Source: Candidatus Beckwithbacteria bacterium
Lineage (GTDB): Bacteria > Patescibacteriota > Microgenomatia > UBA1400 > UBA1449
Reading direction: 5' to 3'
Length of the DNA: 10,068 nucleotides
NCBI GenBank assembly: GCA_012798485.1
Contig: JAAZND010000010.1
Span: forward strand, 1 to 10,068
The notes under the pieces: model-generated
Seen by the model: only the letters and a program-made list of their open reading frames with translations
What the model was told of the DNA's origin: nothing
Databases searched by the model: none
Shown: in pieces, positions 7,266-10,068 of the stretch
Layout: each line of letters begins with the position of its first letter
Position numbering within the stretch: position 1 is the first letter of the stretch
Position numbers and translations under genes: made by a program

Positions 7266-7794
7266 AATCTATACTTAATTCCCAATAAAGATCGTTGTTC
7301 ATTGTAAAACCTAATCTTACATATAGTTCATCTGTATTTTTACGAATTAGATCGTATTTGTTTGGTTCTTGATCATGTAGCCCTATTTCAACGGATAGTG
7401 TTTTATCGAAAGGTAATGCAAAAATTTTTTTATAACCTAGTTTCTTAGCTATTAATTTGAGTTTTTCTATCATCAATTCTCTAAAATTTGAATTTAATAA
7501 AAAACTTTTTCCTTTTCTAGAAACTTCTGCACCTCTAGTGCCTTGAGGAGAATTAGTAATAATTAACCCATTATCTGTTAAATCAAAACCAGCCATTGCT
7601 ACAACCTCATTTGTTTTAGGAGAAATTAGTTGTATTCCAAAATTTCCATACACTCTTTCTTTACCTTGTGTATTTGATAACCAACCCATGCAATATCTAG
7701 TTATTTCATCAAGATATTGCATTGTTTGACAGGCAATTTTAAGACTATCTCTATCTAGAATTTGATCATGTTTAATTATTAAAATATTTTCCAT
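7264..7794 (-). CDS. Uncharacterised 176-residue protein, possibly GNAT-fold acetyltransferase
   Basis: I do not recognise this protein with confidence. The middle (FGIQLISPKTNEVVAMAGFD, 52-71) looks like the central beta strands of a GNAT fold. A helix follows (RELMIEKLKLIAKKLGYKKI, 105-124), then a strand (FALPFD) and a C-terminal segment (YVRLGFTMNNDLYWELSID, 158-176) in which RLGF followed by a strand resembles the usual GNAT ending. The typical acetyl-CoA loop (Q/R-x-x-G-x-G/A) is not clearly present; QGTRGAEVSRKGKS (84-97) is the closest candidate. The gene starts 4 bp after the exonuclease stop codon, so the two are probably co-transcribed and may be functionally linked. Its last codon abuts the terminator. 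No signal peptide or membrane segment is seen, so a cytoplasmic location is likely. Confidence 0.6.
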   Translation of the reverse strand: MENILIIKHDQILDRDSLKIACQTMQYLDEITRYCMGWLSNTQGKERVYGNFGIQLISPKTNEVVAMAGFDLTDNGLIITNSPQGTRGAEVSRKGKSFLLNSNFRELMIEKLKLIAKKLGYKKIFALPFDKTLSVEIGLHDQEPNKYDLIRKNTDELYVRLGFTMNNDLYWELSID

Positions 7795-7798
7795 AAAT

Positions 7799-8767
7799 TT
7801 AAATTATTATTTTTCCTGCCATGTATTTTTTCCAAAGTAAATATAACTGTGATGTGGCCTCAGCATCTCGGGCGACATAGTCAGCAATTTCTTGAACCTT
7901 TCCTTTTTGATAAAGTTTAGCGACATACATCCCAGAGATGCCAACTTCTTTTGGATTTTCTAATCCAAAGAATCGACATAATGCCTCGAGTTTAAAACCC
8001 CTACTCCCAGTTTTGATTTTGTACATCAAATCGACAAAAGTATCTTGCCTGTTATTAATTTCTATTGGTACTTTGACTTTGTGCAAAGCACTTCTCAAAA
8101 TTAAGAAGGGAAAATCAAAACTAGAGCCATTGTAAGTGACATATCTTTCGTATTTAAGGATAATATCCCAAAAAGCCTGTAATAATTCTTTTTCAGTTTT
8201 AAAGGTTTGATATATAAAATTGTCTTTGGCTGGTTTGAGTTTTTTGTCGCCAAGTAGATAAACCATACCTTTTTGGCTTTCTGGATTAAACATACCAATA
8301 CTGACAATTTGGCCGTAAAGTGGGTAAAGTCCGGTTCTTTCTTTAGCTTCTTTTTTATTTTCATTTTGCTTTTCTAAATTATTTAATAAATAATCTTGGT
8401 CCCACTGCGACAGTTCATCAAAATTTTTACCGGCTGTTTCGATATCAAAAACTAAAGTTGGTCTTGGGCTTATATAATTTTCAAATTCCTCTTCAATTAG
8501 ATAAGCCTGAGAAATATTTAAACTTAAAATATCGTGATATGAATCAACTTTGGCGCTGATTTGGAAAACCTTACCCGATTCAAGTGGAGCAGTAGCAAAA
8601 GCTTCTTCCCAAATTTTCCCGCCAATTATTCCAGTCAAATTAGTCAGTTCAACAGTTTTGTAAAGTTTACCGTTATTAGCTCTTTTTTCTTCGACTTTGA
8701 TAATCGCAAAATTGGCGTTAATTTCTTGTCCTGGAGTGAGTTTTTTTAGGTTCATGTTTTTTGTCAT
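7799..8767 (-). CDS. OB-fold plus DEDDy 3'-5' exonuclease domain protein
   Basis: This 322-residue protein has two domains. Residues 10-95 look like an OB-fold of the YhaM/tRNA-anticodon type (FAIIKVEEKRANNGKLYKTV, then GGKIWE, then a GKVFQISAKVDSY strand). Residues 104-318 are an RNase H-like exonuclease with all DEDDy motifs: FDIET (Asp108, Glu110), YNGSSFDFPFL (Asp218), and YVARDAEAT (Tyr297, Asp301). It resembles the RNase_H_2/PolB-exonuclease-like families. The expected action is two-metal 3'-5' trimming of single-stranded DNA or RNA, with the OB domain gripping the strand; which nucleic acid is unknown. The first ATG (8767) lies in a palindromic repeat; the in-frame ATG at 8755 (MNLKKLTPGQ) is equally plausible. 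It is 4 bp upstream of the possible GNAT gene. Confidence 0.85.
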   Translation of the reverse strand: MTKNMNLKKLTPGQEINANFAIIKVEEKRANNGKLYKTVELTNLTGIIGGKIWEEAFATAPLESGKVFQISAKVDSYHDILSLNISQAYLIEEEFENYISPRPTLVFDIETAGKNFDELSQWDQDYLLNNLEKQNENKKEAKERTGLYPLYGQIVSIGMFNPESQKGMVYLLGDKKLKPAKDNFIYQTFKTEKELLQAFWDIILKYERYVTYNGSSFDFPFLILRSALHKVKVPIEINNRQDTFVDLMYKIKTGSRGFKLEALCRFFGLENPKEVGISGMYVAKLYQKGKVQEIADYVARDAEATSQLYLLWKKYMAGKIII

Positions 8768-8819
8768 TCTAAACTTTTTAAGAATCTTTTTTAAAATTCT
8801 GAATGGGTAAAAATGACAA
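8761..8819. repeat. Imperfect palindromic element between the exonuclease and metalloprotein genes
   Basis: TTGTCATT at 8761-8768 is the exact inverse complement of AATGACAA at 8812-8819, and inside them AGAAT (8781-8785) pairs with ATTCT (8796-8800) across a T/A-rich loop. The segment fills the whole 54-bp gap and runs into the exonuclease start codon. It resembles a decayed copy of the kind of element seen at 2205-2295, sharing TGTCAT at the gene-start edge and a GAATC/GGATC-like core, but it lacks the CCGGC centre. Confidence 0.5.
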
Positions 8820-8821
8820 GC

Positions 8822-9478
8822 TTATAAATTGATATTTTGGATTTCATTTTGATGTTTTTTGAGCCATCTTCTATTTTCCCGATAATCTGGATCATATTTT
8901 TCCACCACATCCCAAAATTTATAAGAATGATTCATTTGTTCTAAATGAGCTAGTTCATGTATTATGACATAATCAAGGACTTTGGGTGGCGCCATAATTA
9001 GTCTCCAGGAAAAATTTAAATTATTTTGAGAAGAGCAGCTGCCCCAGCGAGTTTCCTGATCTTTAATTCTGACCTGTTCATACTGAACTTCCATTTTTTG
9101 AGCATAAATTTTAATTTTTGTTTTAATATTTTTTATGGCTTCTTTTTGTAAAAATTCCATTAACTGTCTTTTTCCGGCCTGCTGGTTATAAGCAGAAATT
9201 TGAAGATAAGGGAAATCAAAATCTAACTTAAATTTTCCTATTTTAAAAATTATTTGATATTTTTGTCCCAGATAATAAATTTCGTTTTCTCCTAATTTGG
9301 TATCTGTTTGTATTTTTGCAAGGGTTTGTTTAACCCAGCTTTCTCTTTCTTGTAAAAATTGATTGAGAAAAAAAACAGGTAAAAACCATGGTTTGGTTAC
9401 TGTCACTTTACCTTGTGAATTAATACTAATGCTTAAATTTTTTGCACGCTTGGATTTTTTCAGAGTATAATTAAACAT
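8822..9478 (-). CDS. YgjP-like (DUF45) zinc metalloprotein
   Basis: This 218-residue protein has the M48-related YgjP/DUF45 layout. The N-terminal beta region is KKSKRAKNLSISINSQGKVT (7-26). RWGSCSSQNNLNFSWRL (144-160) is the hallmark block. The zinc motif HELAH (174-178) has the third ligand His184 in MNHSYKFW, and the tail is DPDYRENRRWLKKH (196-209). The length is slightly short of the usual 230-240 but complete. Members are often annotated as metal-dependent hydrolases or SprT-like peptidases; the true substrate here is unknown. There is no signal peptide, so it is cytoplasmic. It is minus-strand and separated from the exonuclease by a 54-bp palindromic gap. A CCTAA-type tract lies just upstream of its ATG where a Shine-Dalgarno would be. 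Confidence 0.9.
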   Translation of the reverse strand: MFNYTLKKSKRAKNLSISINSQGKVTVTKPWFLPVFFLNQFLQERESWVKQTLAKIQTDTKLGENEIYYLGQKYQIIFKIGKFKLDFDFPYLQISAYNQQAGKRQLMEFLQKEAIKNIKTKIKIYAQKMEVQYEQVRIKDQETRWGSCSSQNNLNFSWRLIMAPPKVLDYVIIHELAHLEQMNHSYKFWDVVEKYDPDYRENRRWLKKHQNEIQNINL

Positions 9479-9536
9479 AGGTATTTAGGTTTTAGGGTTT
9501 AGTCATTAGAAATTATTATTATTTATTATAACGCAT
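9479..9536. promoter_or_regulatory. Divergent promoter region upstream of the YgjP-like and DUF4258-like genes
   Basis: This 58-bp gap drives genes in both directions. On the plus strand TATAAC (9527-9532) sits directly before the ATG at 9537 and could only serve as a -10 for a leaderless message. Toward the minus strand the gap contains the tract TTTAGGTTTTAGGGTTTAG (9484-9502, plus-strand reading), which is CCCTAAA-like on the coding strand. No clear -35 is visible in either direction. Confidence 0.3.
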
Positions 9537-9836
9537 ATGATTTATCGTGGAATTATTTTTACTGATCATATTTTACAACGAATGAAAGAAAGACAAATTA
9601 GCCTTGATTATGTTTATTGGGTATTTAAAAGGCCAGAAATTAAAATATACGATCGCAAAAAACAAAGCTATAAATTTATCAGGCAAGGCAGTAATAAAAA
9701 TTTTGTAATGATTGCTAAACAAAACGAAAAAAAAGAATGGGTTTTACTCTCCTGCTGGACTAAAGAAATTTATCTTAGAAAAAAACCAAAAAGATTAAAT
9801 TTTTGGCAAAATCTTTGGAAGATACTTTGGAGCTAA
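9537..9836 (+). CDS. Small DUF4258-like protein
   Basis: This 99-residue protein begins FTDHILQRMKERQISLDYVY (8-27), the His-x3-R-M-x-x-R-x-I pattern that opens DUF4258 proteins, followed by a strand at 35-38 (IKIY), a basic turn (RKKQSYKFIRQG, 40-51) and strands FVMIAK and WVLLSCW (56-74). The fold is small alpha/beta, loosely like RelE/BrnT-type toxins, but no antitoxin-like partner lies beside it, so a toxin role is unsupported. The C-terminus is basic and aromatic (Lys/Arg/Trp-rich), consistent with nucleic-acid or membrane contact. The start has no Shine-Dalgarno. The stop lies 3 bp from the end of the convergent tRNA gene. Confidence 0.65.
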   Translation: MIYRGIIFTDHILQRMKERQISLDYVYWVFKRPEIKIYDRKKQSYKFIRQGSNKNFVMIAKQNEKKEWVLLSCWTKEIYLRKKPKRLNFWQNLWKILWS

Positions 9837-9839
9837 TTG

Positions 9840-9913
9840 TGCTCGCATCTGGACTCGAACCAGAGACCTCACGAATGTGAATCGTGCGCTCTAACCAACT
9901 GAGCTATGCAAGC
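9840..9913 (-). tRNA. tRNA-Val (anticodon CAC)
   Basis: The minus strand folds as a full cloverleaf of 74 nt. The acceptor arm is GCTTGCA with TGCGAGC (one T-G wobble), and the D arm is GCTC/GAGC with loop AGTTGGTTA. The anticodon stem CACGA/TCGTG has loop TTCACAT, so the anticodon is CAC (plus-strand 9877-9879), and the T arm is TCTGG/CCAGA with the conserved TTCGAGT loop. The discriminator is A, which with A35 and C36 fits valine identity. CCA is not encoded (CAA follows). The 5' end is only 15 bp from the inner end of the right-hand IS. Confidence 0.95.
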
Positions 9914-9928
9914 ATTAATATTCATTTA

Positions 9929-10068
9929 GGGTCTAGACTAGCACTTTAACAATTCGACAAGTTTTTGTTCAAGTTGTTTAGGGTTTTGTTTCCATCTCCA
10001 TTCACATTCTTTAAGGTGAAGATGGAAGTTTTTCTTAGTCTCTTTAAACTTGATAAGTCTTTGTTTGG
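9929..10068 (-). mobile_element. 3' end of a second IS1595/ISXO2-like insertion sequence, running off the right edge
   Basis: The plus strand at 9929-9941 reads GGGTCTAGACTAG, matching 10 of 13 bases of the minus-strand end of the left IS, so I place the terminal repeat here. The transposase stop codon lies within it, as in the left copy. Orientation is opposite to the left element, so the two transposase genes point toward each other across the window. The two proteins differ in sequence, so these are related but distinct elements. Confidence 0.68.
9938..10068 (-). CDS. IS1595-family (ISXO2-like) transposase, C-terminal part (5' end outside window)
   Basis: On the minus strand the last 43 codons read KQRLIKFKETKKNFHLHLKE followed by CEWRWKQNPKQLEQKLVELL, then KC and TAG at 9940-9938. 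The HLKECEWRW segment is the characteristic C-terminal block of ISXO2-like transposases, which move DNA by DDE chemistry. The catalytic residues lie beyond the window edge, so activity cannot be judged. The visible frame is open. Aligned with the left copy (HLKETEFRF), the family match is clear but identity is moderate. Confidence 0.8.
   Translation of the reverse strand, partial: KQRLIKFKETKKNFHLHLKECEWRWKQNPKQLEQKLVELLKC

Noticed and set aside
9537..9836. Toxin-antitoxin module around the DUF4258-like gene
   Set aside because: No small antitoxin-like partner adjoins it; the neighbours are a divergent metalloprotein gene and a tRNA.
9840..9913. tRNA-His (GTG) reading
   Set aside because: GTG appears only on the plus strand; the conserved TTCGAGT loop and D-arm are on the minus strand, where the anticodon is CAC (valine).
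1..10068. Reassigned TGA code as in some candidate phyla
   Set aside because: All ten complete genes read at normal family length with the standard code and stop at TAA; no in-frame TGA is needed to complete any family.
1..10068. CRISPR array or phage genes
   Set aside because: No regularly spaced direct repeats and no structural, integrase or packaging-like proteins are visible.

Overview
The window is an AT-rich, densely packed bacterial segment. All ten complete protein genes end in TAA and none shows a clear Shine-Dalgarno sequence. Gene content (surface-glycan glycosyltransferases, a secreted C39-like protein, a YgjP-like metalloprotein) and a small palindromic intergenic repeat with a CCTACCGGCAGGCAGG core suggest an uncultivated candidate-phyla-radiation (Patescibacteria) type genome. 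That placement is an inference from style, not a phylogenetic result. The genetic code looks standard: full-length families are read without TGA reassignment.

Layout. Positions 1-250 hold the 3' end of an IS1595/ISXO2-like element whose transposase carries an in-frame stop. From 251 to 5301 five genes lie on the minus strand in one tight array. In transcription order they are two GT4 glycosyltransferases (5301 to 3119), two GT2 glycosyltransferases (3129 to 1374) and an O-antigen ligase/polymerase-like membrane protein (1393 to 251). Spacing is short or overlapping except for a 91-bp gap holding a hairpin repeat at 2205-2295. A 53-bp divergent promoter region separates this array from a plus-strand gene (5355-7214) for a large secreted protein: a lectin-like N-terminal domain, a C39-like cysteine peptidase domain and a helical FIMAH-like tail. 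A strong bidirectional terminator (7238-7265) closes that gene and the opposing one.

From 7264 to 9478 three minus-strand genes follow: a possible GNAT-fold protein, an OB-fold plus DEDDy 3'-5' exonuclease, and a YgjP-like zinc metalloprotein. A small plus-strand DUF4258-like gene (9537-9836) converges on a tRNA-Val(CAC) gene (9840-9913, minus). A second, different IS1595-like element begins at about 9929 and runs off the right edge, only 15 bp from the 5' end of the tRNA.

How it fits together. The glycosyltransferases probably build a lipid-linked or secreted surface glycan and the ligase/polymerase-like protein polymerises or transfers it. No priming transferase, flippase or sugar-nucleotide gene is in view, so the locus is either partial or continues beyond the left IS. 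The divergent secreted protein may act at the same surface. The right half is a mixture of nucleic-acid and housekeeping genes with no evident link to the glycan genes. I see no clear new defence or mobile system. The most unusual signals are the patchy base composition across 4219-6800, the IS ends that abut a stop codon and a tRNA, the palindromic repeats that supply start codons, and the OB/DEDDy exonuclease architecture.
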